A stretch of DNA of 64,000 nt from CAZHTS01 sp964535315 (lineage in GTDB: Bacteria; Chloroflexota; Anaerolineae; Anaerolineales; Anaerolineaceae): contig CAZHTS010000003.1 in NCBI GenBank assembly GCA_964535315.1, forward strand, positions 42,975-106,974, given 5' to 3'. Positions 15,293-24,025 of the stretch are shown piece after piece. Position 1 is the first letter of the stretch, and the number at the start of each line of letters is the position of its first letter. The translations under genes were made by a program, and so were the position numbers. The notes beneath the pieces were generated by a model. The model was not told the DNA's origin, did not search any database, and was given only the letters and a program-made list of their open reading frames with translations.

Positions 15293-17521
15293 TTACTGTG
15301 TCTCGATTGATATTAACGTTGCCCGTACCACCAGGCGGCTGGCATACTGTCCGCTCTGAGCGTCGTAGTCCTGACAGGTGATCAGCGTCAACCAGGATTG
15401 CTCCTCGTGGCGCAGCGGGCTCAGGTCGCCCGGCTTCACCAGCCCCACCTCGCGCACCTCGTACACATAGCGCTGCCCCCACGCCTGCACTTCCACCCGG
15501 TCCCCCCAACCCAGCGTCTTCAGGTCTACAAACGGTCCCGGCTTCCCATCCGGCAGATACACGTGCCCCGTGATCACGCTGTTCCCCGCCCAGGTCGGGA
15601 ACGCCGTCCCCTCCAGGTAGCCCGCCTGCTCCCACAGCCAGCTCAGATCCCAACTGTCGCCTACCTGCGGCACCCCCACCACCGCCATCTTCACCCCCAG
15701 CTTCGGCACCACCAGCTGCATATCGTTCTGCTGGCTATACACCTTCTCCAACGGTTGTTCGCCCAACAGCGTTTCCGCTCCCGGTGCAAAGCCCGTCGCC
15801 GGCAGTATCACCGCCGGGCCCTTGTAGCGCTGTCCTGCCACCCCCACTCCGCTCAGTTTGAAGCGCACCGTCCCCGGCCCCGCCTGCGCCGTCACATACG
15901 CCGTCGTCTTCGCCCCATCCAGCGCCGCCACCACCATCGCCTGCCCGGATTGGTTCGTCCGGGCACGCGGCGTGCTCAACTGCACCCCAGACCCGGCGTC
16001 CGGTGTGTACACCACCCGCCAGTTCTCCAGCGCATTGCCGTACGTGTTGTACACCCCCAGGCGCAGCGGGCTGCCCAACAGATCCCCCACCTTCTCCGTG
16101 TTCGGCAGCCCCGAATTGGCCACCAGCACCGGTTTGGCGTCGTACTCGAACGCCCCGATGTCACACTTGCCCACATTCGCCAGCCCGCGCTGATCGCGGT
16201 AGTCGCACGTCGCCATGTTCCCACGGTCGATCGCCGGACTGCCCGCCTTCAGCCCCAGCGTGCCCGTCGGCCCGCCGTTGTCCGCCACACCGTTCTCATG
16301 CAGCCCGGTGATCGCCTCCATCCGGTCCGACTTGTCGTCCGGCTGGAGTTCTAACTGCGGGTCTGTACGGTTCAACGAACTCTTGCCGCTGAACCCGCAC
16401 GATGTGCCCGTATCGATGTTGTTGCCCCCGTTCTCGATCCCGCCCGCACCGCCCTTCTTCAGCGTGTTCTTGCAGTTGGTCGTGTCGTACGTCCGGCACA
16501 CCTGACGCGGACGACCGCTACTATCATATTTGTACTCGCAATCCATATCCTTGCTCTGCGCCACGATCGAGTTGCGCAGCACCACCCGCGCCGTCGTCGG
16601 CGGGCCATAGAAGGCGTTCGAGAAGTTCTCCACCGCATTCGGATTGTTCCCGTAGAACGTGCAGCGGTTGCACTCCGCAAAGCTCTGATCCCCCAGGAAC
16701 GAGAAGTTCATCAGCCCCCCACCCTCGTCCATCGCCATGTTGTTGTAGATCGTCGACGTGTTGATCGTCGTTTGCGAGGCGTTGTAGATCCCGCCGCCCC
16801 GCCTCATCGCCCGGTTGTTCTGGATCACGCTCTTCGTGATCACCGTCTCCTGCCCCCACGCATACACCCCGCCCCCGTCCATGTACGCCAGGTTGTCGGC
16901 GATGTCGCTGTTCTCGATCACCAGCTTACTCGCATACGGCGAATACATGTAGATCGCCCCGCCCAGGTGCGCCGTGTTGTGCACCAGCACCATATTCTGC
17001 AGCACCAGGCTCCCGTACGTCTTGATCGCACCCCCATATTGCAGCTTCCCAGGGTACCCGTTGCGCAGCGTCAGGTTGCGCAGCGTCAACGTGATCTCCG
17101 AACCAAAGTCCACCACATGGAAGATGCGATCCCCGCTCATCTCGTGGCTGAAATCCTTGTAGCCATCGATGATCGTCGTGTCCGGGTCTTCGCCCACGAT
17201 CGTCAGCGACCCGCCGTAGTCCTTGATGTCCAGATCCCCGCCTGCATTCTCGTCGTCGTGCCCACCATACAGGTAATACGTCCCCGCCGGCACATAGATC
17301 TCGTCCATCCCGCTGTGCTTCGTGGCATAGTTCACCGCACCCCGCAGACTGCAATCCCCAGGCGCGCTGGTACACGCCGACAACGAACCGTCGTCCTCGA
17401 CCGTGTCCACCACCACCTGCGGCAGCGCCTGCGCCGGCGCAGCGCCCAGTGTGCCCAGCGCTCCAAGCGCCAGCGCCAGAGCCACCCCCCAGCGTACCAA
17501 CTGCCATATCCTTTGCGCCAT
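15293..17521 (-). CDS. Surface beta-helix protein fused to a C-terminal sortase
   Basis: 742 residues. Signal peptide (WGVALALALGALGTLGAAPAQA), a CSLREA-like motif (CSLRGAVNYA), then a right-handed beta-helix of about 330 residues (NLTLRNGYPG, NSDIADNLAYMDGGGVYAWG and similar turns), ending in the choice-of-anchor motif AGSPAIDRGN...DIGAFEYD. An Ig-like stretch leads to LPATG at 573-577. Residues of about 600-742 are a sortase: H653 in ITGHVY, C716 in LITCQDYD and R729 in SRLVVRA. No membrane segment follows LPATG. The sortase could attach this protein, or others, to the envelope; which substrate it uses is unknown. Confidence 0.88.
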   Translation of the reverse strand: MAQRIWQLVRWGVALALALGALGTLGAAPAQALPQVVVDTVEDDGSLSACTSAPGDCSLRGAVNYATKHSGMDEIYVPAGTYYLYGGHDDENAGGDLDIKDYGGSLTIVGEDPDTTIIDGYKDFSHEMSGDRIFHVVDFGSEITLTLRNLTLRNGYPGKLQYGGAIKTYGSLVLQNMVLVHNTAHLGGAIYMYSPYASKLVIENSDIADNLAYMDGGGVYAWGQETVITKSVIQNNRAMRRGGGIYNASQTTINTSTIYNNMAMDEGGGLMNFSFLGDQSFAECNRCTFYGNNPNAVENFSNAFYGPPTTARVVLRNSIVAQSKDMDCEYKYDSSGRPRQVCRTYDTTNCKNTLKKGGAGGIENGGNNIDTGTSCGFSGKSSLNRTDPQLELQPDDKSDRMEAITGLHENGVADNGGPTGTLGLKAGSPAIDRGNMATCDYRDQRGLANVGKCDIGAFEYDAKPVLVANSGLPNTEKVGDLLGSPLRLGVYNTYGNALENWRVVYTPDAGSGVQLSTPRARTNQSGQAMVVAALDGAKTTAYVTAQAGPGTVRFKLSGVGVAGQRYKGPAVILPATGFAPGAETLLGEQPLEKVYSQQNDMQLVVPKLGVKMAVVGVPQVGDSWDLSWLWEQAGYLEGTAFPTWAGNSVITGHVYLPDGKPGPFVDLKTLGWGDRVEVQAWGQRYVYEVREVGLVKPGDLSPLRHEEQSWLTLITCQDYDAQSGQYASRLVVRATLISIETQ

Positions 17522-17589
17522 CTGTGCCTCCTTCCCGTCTCAGACCGCTCCGTTTCCATCCCGCCAGGGATGACTCAGCGGATACAGTC

Positions 17590-18789
17590 TTATTCCTCGA
17601 CAAAGTTGGCAGAGGCGGTCATGTTCCAGCGCAGCCGTTCATCCTGCTGATCCAACGTAATCACCACCTTGTAGGTGATATCGCCCTGTTTGTTCTGTCC
17701 CAGCGCCTGGATGCGCTCTACCTTCCCGCTCAGTTCCAGCCCGGGGATGGCGTCCAGCGTGATCTTCACCGGCCCGCCAACCTTCACCCGCACCACGTCC
17801 AGTTCGGTCAGATCGGTCGTCTCCACCTGCCAGGTCGCCATGTCCGCCAGCGTCGCCACCGGCGTGTTCGGCGCCACCCGCTCACCCACCTTCAAGTCGT
17901 TGGTCACCACCGTGCCCCCAAACGGCGCTTCCAGCACCATGTCATCCAGTGTCGCTTTGGCCGCATCCAGCTGCGCCTGGGCGTTCTTGATGCGCGCATC
18001 CGCCAGCGCCAGATCGTCCGGGTCCGGCCCGTTTTTCAATTCGTCAAAATCGCGTTTGGCGGTCGACAGTTCGGCTTCCGCCACCTTCAGGGAGTTATCT
18101 GCCACCCCGATTTCCAACGGATCCGGGTTCTCCAACAACCAGTTGAGGCGTTTTTTGGCGTCATCGCGCATGTCGCGCACCTTGGCCAGTTGCGACAACG
18201 CCGCCGCCCGGTTGATATCTTCTTCGTCATAATTGGCAAAATAAGCAAAGCTGTCTTCGGCGTCTTCGACCGCATCCTGCGCCAGGATGTACTCCGCCCG
18301 GGCCTGATCCAGTTTGTCCTGGTCGGCGCGGCGGTAACGCTTACGCGTCGCCTCTTCTTTGGCGTCGTCCAGCGCCTTTTCTGCCTTCGCCACCCGCAGC
18401 GCCGCCTGCGCCCGGGTCACATCCAGGTTATCGTACAGTTTATCCTTGGCCTGGCGGGCATTGAGCAGTTCCATCTCTGCCGCAGCGATAGAGGCCTTGA
18501 CCTGCTCTGAACCCTGTAATCGGGCAATCGGCTGGCCCTTCTCCACCTGGCTGCCCTCGGGCGCCAGAACTTCTTCCACCACGCCCGCCGTGGCAAAACT
18601 CAGGGTGGCATCTTGCAACGGCACCACCTCAGCTTCGGCAATCACCCCACCCTCAGCCCGCACCGGGGCCGAAATGGCCGTCGCCTCTGCCGGCGAAGGC
18701 GTTTCCGACTGAGCACCACACCCTGCCAGCCCAAATAACGTGGCAGCTACAACCAACAAACCAACAAGGACGGTCAAACGATTTTTCAT
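17590..18789 (-). CDS. HlyD/MacA-type membrane-fusion lipoprotein
   Basis: 399 residues from ATG 18789 (GAGGAG upstream). A lipobox (LFGLAGC) marks a lipoprotein. A split biotinyl-lipoyl domain (FATAGVVEEVLAPEGSQVEKGQ; later LEAPFGGTVVTNDLKVGE) flanks a long coiled-coil hairpin (about residues 105-275), followed by a beta-barrel and a membrane-proximal domain. In MacAB-like exporters it links permease and substrate. It is the last gene of a three-gene unit with the 18822 permease and the 21212 ATPase, so together they form a complete efflux or lipoprotein-export pump. Confidence 0.9.
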   Translation of the reverse strand: MKNRLTVLVGLLVVAATLFGLAGCGAQSETPSPAEATAISAPVRAEGGVIAEAEVVPLQDATLSFATAGVVEEVLAPEGSQVEKGQPIARLQGSEQVKASIAAAEMELLNARQAKDKLYDNLDVTRAQAALRVAKAEKALDDAKEEATRKRYRRADQDKLDQARAEYILAQDAVEDAEDSFAYFANYDEEDINRAAALSQLAKVRDMRDDAKKRLNWLLENPDPLEIGVADNSLKVAEAELSTAKRDFDELKNGPDPDDLALADARIKNAQAQLDAAKATLDDMVLEAPFGGTVVTNDLKVGERVAPNTPVATLADMATWQVETTDLTELDVVRVKVGGPVKITLDAIPGLELSGKVERIQALGQNKQGDITYKVVITLDQQDERLRWNMTASANFVEE

Positions 18790-18821
18790 GGCATTTCTCC
18801 TCAGTGAACTTTCTGGCATTG

Positions 18822-21215
18822 CTATTCGTACGCCAGAACATCGCGAACGGTCAAACGGACTGCATTTCGCGCCGGCATAAAACTGGCCAACGTCGAAATG
18901 ATCAATACCACAATCAACCAGATAATAAAACCATCAAACGAGAAGGTCATATTGAGCGGCACGGTCAACAGCGAATACCCAACCGCGTCTCCCAACACCT
19001 TACTGATCGGGATGGCCAGCAGAGCGCCCAGCAGCCAGCTCATGACGCCAATCAGCAACCCTTCAAAAATCACCATACCCAAAATAGTCAGATCCGAAGC
19101 TCCAATGGAACGCATCACACCGATTTCGCGAGTACGTTCCATCACGTTCATGCTCATCGTTCCCATTAACCCCAGCCCCCCCACCAGGGCAATCAGGATA
19201 GCCATTGCCATGAGCGCATAGATCAACACATCGATCTGCTGCGCCTGCTGTACACGAATCTCAGAGCCAGTCGTAATGCCGGTTGCATTAATACCTTTAT
19301 CTTTTAACATCTTTTCCAACGCCTTGCCAACGCGTGTTTCTGTCAACGCGTCCTGTGAGGCAGTGATCACCCGAAACTCGCTGGTCAGGTCAATTTCATC
19401 GCGCATCTTGGCCAGGTATTCATTGTTTGCATAAACAAACGGCGGTTCTACGTTACCCGTCAACACATAGGTACCCACGATCTGCCACTTGCTTTCTTTG
19501 CCCTTAATCTTGATCGTAACCGCATCCCCCACCTTGAGATCCGGGCGTTTCTTCAATAAGTGATTGCCGACCACCAACGCATTCTGATCCTCTGGCAGCA
19601 ACCAACGCCCTGCAGTCATCACGGGCTTGATCAACGCCGAACCCGCCGGCGGCGCCCACAATAAGACCTGTACCGAGGTCTTGTCGTCTGACGACATGAG
19701 CTGGCCGGTGCTGATCCCCCAGCCTTCAATCGCAGTAACGTCTGGGATGCGCAAAGCAATCTGCTCGATCTCCTTAATTCGGTACTGTTTATCCAGCGAA
19801 ACGTTGATGTCCGAAAGGAAATACCCCAACGTTTTATTAATCTCAACCACAATCGAAGTACGGATATTGAAAATCGCGATAAAGATCGCTCCGCCCAATG
19901 TCAAAGTGAACAGGGTCAATGCCAGACGCGTCTTGCGCCGGAAAGTGTTGCGCAGCGAAATTAACAACGGGCGAGACAGGAAACGAATGCTTTCTACCAT
20001 CCGGTCGACCAGGCTCTTGCCAAACTGCCCGGCCGAAAGGCCATAATTACTGATCGCCTCACGCACCGTCAGGCGCGTGCCGCTGATTACCGGCCCAGCC
20101 GCAGCCGCCAAAGGTACCAGCAGCGCCACAATCAATTGCAGCACCACCGCCACAGGAATAAAACGGAACCCCAACAGGTTGAAGTTCAAGAAAGAAGCCA
20201 GCGCACTCGCCAACGAATAGGCCAGATAACCGCTTAACGGCGCGGCAATCAAAAAAGCAATGGCCCCATAGCTGAGCACCAGGCCAATATACATGCCAAT
20301 CAACTGATTGGAATCGGCGCCAATGGCCTTCATCATCCCAATCTGGCGGATGTGTTGGCTGAGCAAAGCATTCATGGTGTTGACCACCAGAAAAGCGCTT
20401 AAAAACACCGCCAACACCCCCAGCCCCCCCAGGAGGGTCAACATGGCCGCCACAAAACTACCGATCGGGTGTTGCCCAGGCTGATAGACAAAGGTGTAAT
20501 AGACTTCGCGTCCGCCCTTTTCAATCTTCTCGGCCACATTTTGTGCGACCCGATTGACATGCGCCTCATTCGACTGGTCGCGCGCTACGGTGATGTACAG
20601 CTGGTTATAATCGGCCTCACCGCCCAGCCAGGTCAGGGTTTCTTCATTAACAAACCCGCTCAGTTGTTGCGAGAAAGCATACGAGAAACCGGTCACGTCA
20701 TGCACAATGCCCGCCACACGCAATTCGCGCTGGCGGTTTTCACCGATGGTTACGGTGATTGTATCGCCTTCCCTGGCCGGGATGGCGCTGGCGCCCGAAC
20801 GCTCAATATAGATTTCATGCAGACCCAGCGGCGGGAACGCCCCTTCGCCCTCATAACGGATCGTATCGATCTGCATCTGATCGACCGCCGGGATACGCTG
20901 GATCGAAATGGGGATCTTTTTTGTTGCGCCTGCCACCGTGGCCGTGATAGAAGCGCGGCCCTCCGCCGCGCCCACCTCCGGCATTCGTTTGACAATTTCA
21001 ACCACATCATCATCAAACGACTCCGGGTAAATGATCGCCCCATGTGGGTTTGCAGAAAGATAATCGGCGTTCAAATCGTTCAATAAAATAGCGTACAACG
21101 CCATCACCAGACCCACGGCAAACACCCCGATGCCAATCGACGCGATCACCAGAATGGTACGCGCCTTATTGCTCCACAGGTCCCGCAATACCTTCGTCCA
21201 ACGCGGCGAAATCAT
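18822..21215 (-). CDS. MacB/FtsX-family ABC permease with duplicated core
   Basis: 797 residues. It has the eight-helix LolC/MacB-like layout of two FtsX units: an N-terminal helix (ILVIASIGIGVFAVGLVMALYA), a first extracellular domain, a helix trio ending near residue 385, a second internal start (LALTLFTLTLGGAIFIAIFN), a second extracellular domain and three final helices. The motifs IRQIGMMKAIGADSNQ and TREIGVMRSIGASD are the two cytoplasmic FtsX signatures. It overlaps the ATPase gene by 4 bases, implying coupled translation. Confidence 0.9.
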   Translation of the reverse strand: MISPRWTKVLRDLWSNKARTILVIASIGIGVFAVGLVMALYAILLNDLNADYLSANPHGAIIYPESFDDDVVEIVKRMPEVGAAEGRASITATVAGATKKIPISIQRIPAVDQMQIDTIRYEGEGAFPPLGLHEIYIERSGASAIPAREGDTITVTIGENRQRELRVAGIVHDVTGFSYAFSQQLSGFVNEETLTWLGGEADYNQLYITVARDQSNEAHVNRVAQNVAEKIEKGGREVYYTFVYQPGQHPIGSFVAAMLTLLGGLGVLAVFLSAFLVVNTMNALLSQHIRQIGMMKAIGADSNQLIGMYIGLVLSYGAIAFLIAAPLSGYLAYSLASALASFLNFNLLGFRFIPVAVVLQLIVALLVPLAAAAGPVISGTRLTVREAISNYGLSAGQFGKSLVDRMVESIRFLSRPLLISLRNTFRRKTRLALTLFTLTLGGAIFIAIFNIRTSIVVEINKTLGYFLSDINVSLDKQYRIKEIEQIALRIPDVTAIEGWGISTGQLMSSDDKTSVQVLLWAPPAGSALIKPVMTAGRWLLPEDQNALVVGNHLLKKRPDLKVGDAVTIKIKGKESKWQIVGTYVLTGNVEPPFVYANNEYLAKMRDEIDLTSEFRVITASQDALTETRVGKALEKMLKDKGINATGITTGSEIRVQQAQQIDVLIYALMAMAILIALVGGLGLMGTMSMNVMERTREIGVMRSIGASDLTILGMVIFEGLLIGVMSWLLGALLAIPISKVLGDAVGYSLLTVPLNMTFSFDGFIIWLIVVLIISTLASFMPARNAVRLTVRDVLAYE

Positions 21216-22372
21216 TTAATCGCCTCCCGGGCGGCCTTGTTCTCAACCAGGCGCTGGTTGACGATCTGCTCGATCACATTGCGGGTCGTCTCGGATTGAT
21301 CGAGCAAGGCGATAAAATCCTCCTGGCTCAGGGACATCACCGTGACCGGAATCTGCGCTGCCCGCACCGTAGCAACGGCGCGCTCGTTGCGCAACGTACC
21401 AATTTCTCCAAAATACTGCCCCGGACCAAAATGGGTGACCACGACGTCATTACCGCCCGAACGCTTGAGCGCTACTTCCACCTCGCCCGATTCAACGATA
21501 TAAAAACGCTTTTCGTGCTGGTTCTCGTGGATGATCTCCTGCCCCGCCTCAAAAACCAGCCGCTGCATCTTACGCGAGGCCTCCAACATCTGCTGGTGCG
21601 TCAGGGTCGGCAGGGCCCTGGCGACCCATTCGTTGACCACTTCGCCGTCCGCCACCAGCACCGTGCGCGTCACCCGCCGCGCCAGGCCACTATCGTGGGT
21701 TACCATGACGATCGTCTTACCGCGCTGGATCATATCTTCAAACATCTTGAACACAGCCTCAGCCGTGCGTGAGTCAAGGTTACCGGTTGGTTCGTCGGCA
21801 ATGACGATGGGCGGATCATTCGCCAGGGCGCGCGCAATGGCGACGCGTTGTTGTTGTCCACCCGAAATGGCCGAAGGCAGCTTATAGGCGTGATCCTGCA
21901 TATCCACCATCTCGAGCAATTCCATCGCCCGCGCCCGGCGCTGCGCCGGGGCGTACATATGACAAAAATCCATGGGGAGCATGATGTTTTCCAACAGAGT
22001 CAGGGTAGGCAAAAGCTGAAAGAACTGAAAGACGATCCCCAGGTTGCGTCCACGCCAGGCCGACATTTGATTTTCGTTTAACTTGTGCACGGCTGTATCG
22101 CCCACGTACACTTCACCCGAGGTCGGGCGGTCGATCCCGGTAATCATATTAACCAGAGTGGATTTGCCGCTGCCCGATTTACCAATCACCCCGACAAATT
22201 CGCCATGATCGAACTCAACGTCGATGCCTTTTAACACCGTAAACTCGCCGGCGGCATTGCGGTAGGTTTTGACAATCTTATTCAGACGGATCAACGGCTC
22301 ATGATCGTTCGAGGCCGGGCAGGTATCAATAACAGTGTCAAAAGCTTGTTTTTGCTTCAAGAAACCGAACAT
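21212..22372 (-). CDS. ABC ATPase fused to a C-terminal cyclic-nucleotide-binding domain
   Basis: 386 residues from ATG 22372. Residues of about 25-250 form a MacB/LolD-type ATPase: Walker A GKSGSGKST, signature SGGQQQRVAIARAL, Walker B IVIADEPTGNLD and MVTHD. Residues of about 265-386 match the cNMP-binding/Crp sensor fold (LVFEAGQEIIHENQ, RFYIVESGEVEVAL, GPGQYFGEIGTLRNERAVATVRA). The phosphate-binding cassette here reads FGEIGTLRNERAVATV, close to the FGE...R-A consensus. Export may therefore respond to a nucleotide second messenger. First gene of the operon, behind a strong promoter. Confidence 0.9.
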   Translation of the reverse strand: MFGFLKQKQAFDTVIDTCPASNDHEPLIRLNKIVKTYRNAAGEFTVLKGIDVEFDHGEFVGVIGKSGSGKSTLVNMITGIDRPTSGEVYVGDTAVHKLNENQMSAWRGRNLGIVFQFFQLLPTLTLLENIMLPMDFCHMYAPAQRRARAMELLEMVDMQDHAYKLPSAISGGQQQRVAIARALANDPPIVIADEPTGNLDSRTAEAVFKMFEDMIQRGKTIVMVTHDSGLARRVTRTVLVADGEVVNEWVARALPTLTHQQMLEASRKMQRLVFEAGQEIIHENQHEKRFYIVESGEVEVALKRSGGNDVVVTHFGPGQYFGEIGTLRNERAVATVRAAQIPVTVMSLSQEDFIALLDQSETTRNVIEQIVNQRLVENKAAREAIK

Positions 22373-22440
22373 GCTCTCATCCTTTGGGAAACCAGAACTT
22401 TTCCTAAACAAAACCCGTTGCACAAAAAGACCAGGATTTG

Positions 22441-22469
22441 ACTATAGTAGAAAGCCAGGTGGCTGTCAA
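22441..22469 (-). promoter_or_regulatory. Strong sigma-70-type promoter of the ABC export operon
   Basis: On the minus strand: consensus TTGACA (plus 22464-22469), a 17-base spacer and TATAGT (plus 22441-22446). It drives the ATPase-permease-fusion protein operon, with the transcript start near 22434 and a leader of about 60 bases. The rest of the 22373-22621 gap shows no gene. Confidence 0.75.
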
Positions 22470-22621
22470 TCCGTCTCAAGTCGTATTTCCGAATGGTCTC
22501 CAGACTACCTCACAGATGAAAAACAATCAAAACTGACGCCAGCAGGCCACAAAACCACTATACGATATACGCAACAAATCAAAAACAGTTTCACACCGCC
22601 GCTCATGGCTGTCGAAGCAGC

Positions 22622-23089
22622 CTATCGCCCGGTGTGATAACGGGACATCATCTCCGGGAATTCGCGTTCAAAGAAAACGTAAATGTCGCGCATCTCATAC
22701 AAGCGCCGGCGCACCTCTTCATTCTCTTCCATCAGGTTCAGGCCGCGCTCGGCAATGGCCCGCATGCGGGTAAGCTCCGAGATGCGCGCATTCATCATAT
22801 GCTCCCACAGATTCTGTTTCATGCGAAAATAATCGCGCCGGTCGCCGGGGAAAGTGAGTTTCTCGATAAACCCCAACTGTATCAGGAAGCGCGTCATCGT
22901 GCTGACCATGCCTTTGCTGGCATCCAGCACAGTTGCAATCTGATCGGCCGACTGGTATGGCGGTACGCACACCAGCAACCAGCCCAGGATGCGCCCTGCC
23001 ATACGGGGTAAAGACATCGACTCGAACATTACCCCGAAATCCTCCACAAATACTTTCTTCTGGTTCAGATTTCCATCCGCTTCGCTCAT
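22622..23089 (-). CDS. GbsR/MarR-family transcriptional regulator
   Basis: 155 residues from ATG 23089 (GGGAG upstream). A winged helix matching GbsR-like MarR proteins is seen: LPRMAGRILGWLLVCVPPYQSADQI, recognition helix SKGMVSTMTRFLIQLGFI, and wing GDRRDYFRM. A long C-terminal dimerisation helix follows (ARISELTRMRAIAERGLNLM). It lies upstream of the ABC operon on the same strand, and a perfect palindrome sits in its promoter, so it probably represses itself and perhaps the exporter. Confidence 0.88.
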   Translation of the reverse strand: MSEADGNLNQKKVFVEDFGVMFESMSLPRMAGRILGWLLVCVPPYQSADQIATVLDASKGMVSTMTRFLIQLGFIEKLTFPGDRRDYFRMKQNLWEHMMNARISELTRMRAIAERGLNLMEENEEVRRRLYEMRDIYVFFEREFPEMMSRYHTGR

Positions 23090-23127
23090 ACACCGCTCCC
23101 AAAGAATATAAGCGAAAATATAACATG

Positions 23128-23161
23128 TTTAGCATTTTCAGTCAATATTGAAAATGCTAAA
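23128..23161. promoter_or_regulatory. Palindromic operator of the GbsR/MarR regulator
   Basis: TTTAGCATTTTCA (23128-23140) and TGAAAATGCTAAA (23149-23161) are exact inverted repeats of 13 bases with an 8-base AT-rich spacer, about 40 bases upstream of the regulator start. Size and symmetry fit a dimeric winged-helix protein. Confidence 0.75.
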
Positions 23162-23347
23162 ACCGAACAATGATCGCCAAATGTACGCGAACGCCGCACG
23201 GCTACGCGCAAGCCGGCGGCGCCGGCCACCCCACGGCGCCTCAGCTGTGTTATACTTGTGGCTTGCCTGTCCCTTGAAAAACACCTCCCCTACCTTTTTT
23301 CATCACCGTCGATCAATACAGGTAGACACCCCACCGGAGAATGACTG

Positions 23348-24019
23348 ATGAATTTACCTGCCGCTGCGCCGCTTTCGCTGCCCGTTCTGGTTCTCAACCT
23401 GGGCCTGGGTATCCTGCTCTCCCTGCTCATCGCCTGGTATTACGTCCGTTTCGGCCAATCACTCTCCAATCGCACCCAGTTCGCCGCCACCCTGCCCATG
23501 TTGACCCTCATCACCCTGCTGGTCATCACCATCGTCAAAAGCTCGCTGGCGCTCTCGCTGGGCCTGGTTGGCGCTCTTTCCATCGTCCGTTTCCGCACCG
23601 CCATCAAAGACCCCGAAGAACTCATCTTCCTGTTTTTTGCTATCGCCGTCGGCCTGGGCCTGGGCGCCGACCAACGCATCCCCACTCTGGTGGCCTTTGC
23701 CATCATCATGCTCTACCTGCTGGTGCGCGCCAGCCGCTGGGTGCGCCGCGCCGCAACCCACAACCTCTTCCTGAACATCGACATCGACAGCGAACAGGCC
23801 GGCGGAGTATTATTCGACCAGATCAACAACCTGCTCTTACAACAGGTTCCCCAACTCGACCTGCGCCGCCTCGACACCCAGGCCAATCACATTCAGATGA
23901 CGTATTACCTGGCCGTGCGCGATCCGCAAACCCTGGTCGCGTTGATGGACCAGCTCAAGCAGGCCTATCCGGCCAGCGCCATCAGCCTGGTCGAGCAAAA
24001 CAACCTCTTGGGAGGTTGA
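23348..24019 (+). CDS. DUF4956 family membrane protein
   Basis: 223 residues. Four hydrophobic segments occupy residues of about 10-130. The signature SLGLVGALSIVRFRTAIKDPEELIFLFFAIAVGLGLG is typical of DUF4956. A soluble alpha/beta tail of about 90 residues follows. The function is unknown, but the family is repeatedly found beside VTC polymerase and CotH genes, as here, so it likely acts with them at the membrane. A possible -10 (TATACT) is at 23251. GGAGA precedes the ATG. Confidence 0.88.
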   Translation: MNLPAAAPLSLPVLVLNLGLGILLSLLIAWYYVRFGQSLSNRTQFAATLPMLTLITLLVITIVKSSLALSLGLVGALSIVRFRTAIKDPEELIFLFFAIAVGLGLGADQRIPTLVAFAIIMLYLLVRASRWVRRAATHNLFLNIDIDSEQAGGVLFDQINNLLLQQVPQLDLRRLDTQANHIQMTYYLAVRDPQTLVALMDQLKQAYPASAISLVEQNNLLGG

Positions 24020-24025
24020 GCACCC

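Noticed and set aside
15398..16354. 318-codon plus-strand frame opposite the sortase fusion
   Set aside because: Extremely Arg/Pro/His-rich and antisense to a gene with a signal peptide and a catalytic triad; a GC-skew shadow.
17449..18510. 353-codon plus-strand frame
   Set aside because: Antisense to the membrane-fusion protein gene; Arg/His/Gln-rich with no motif.
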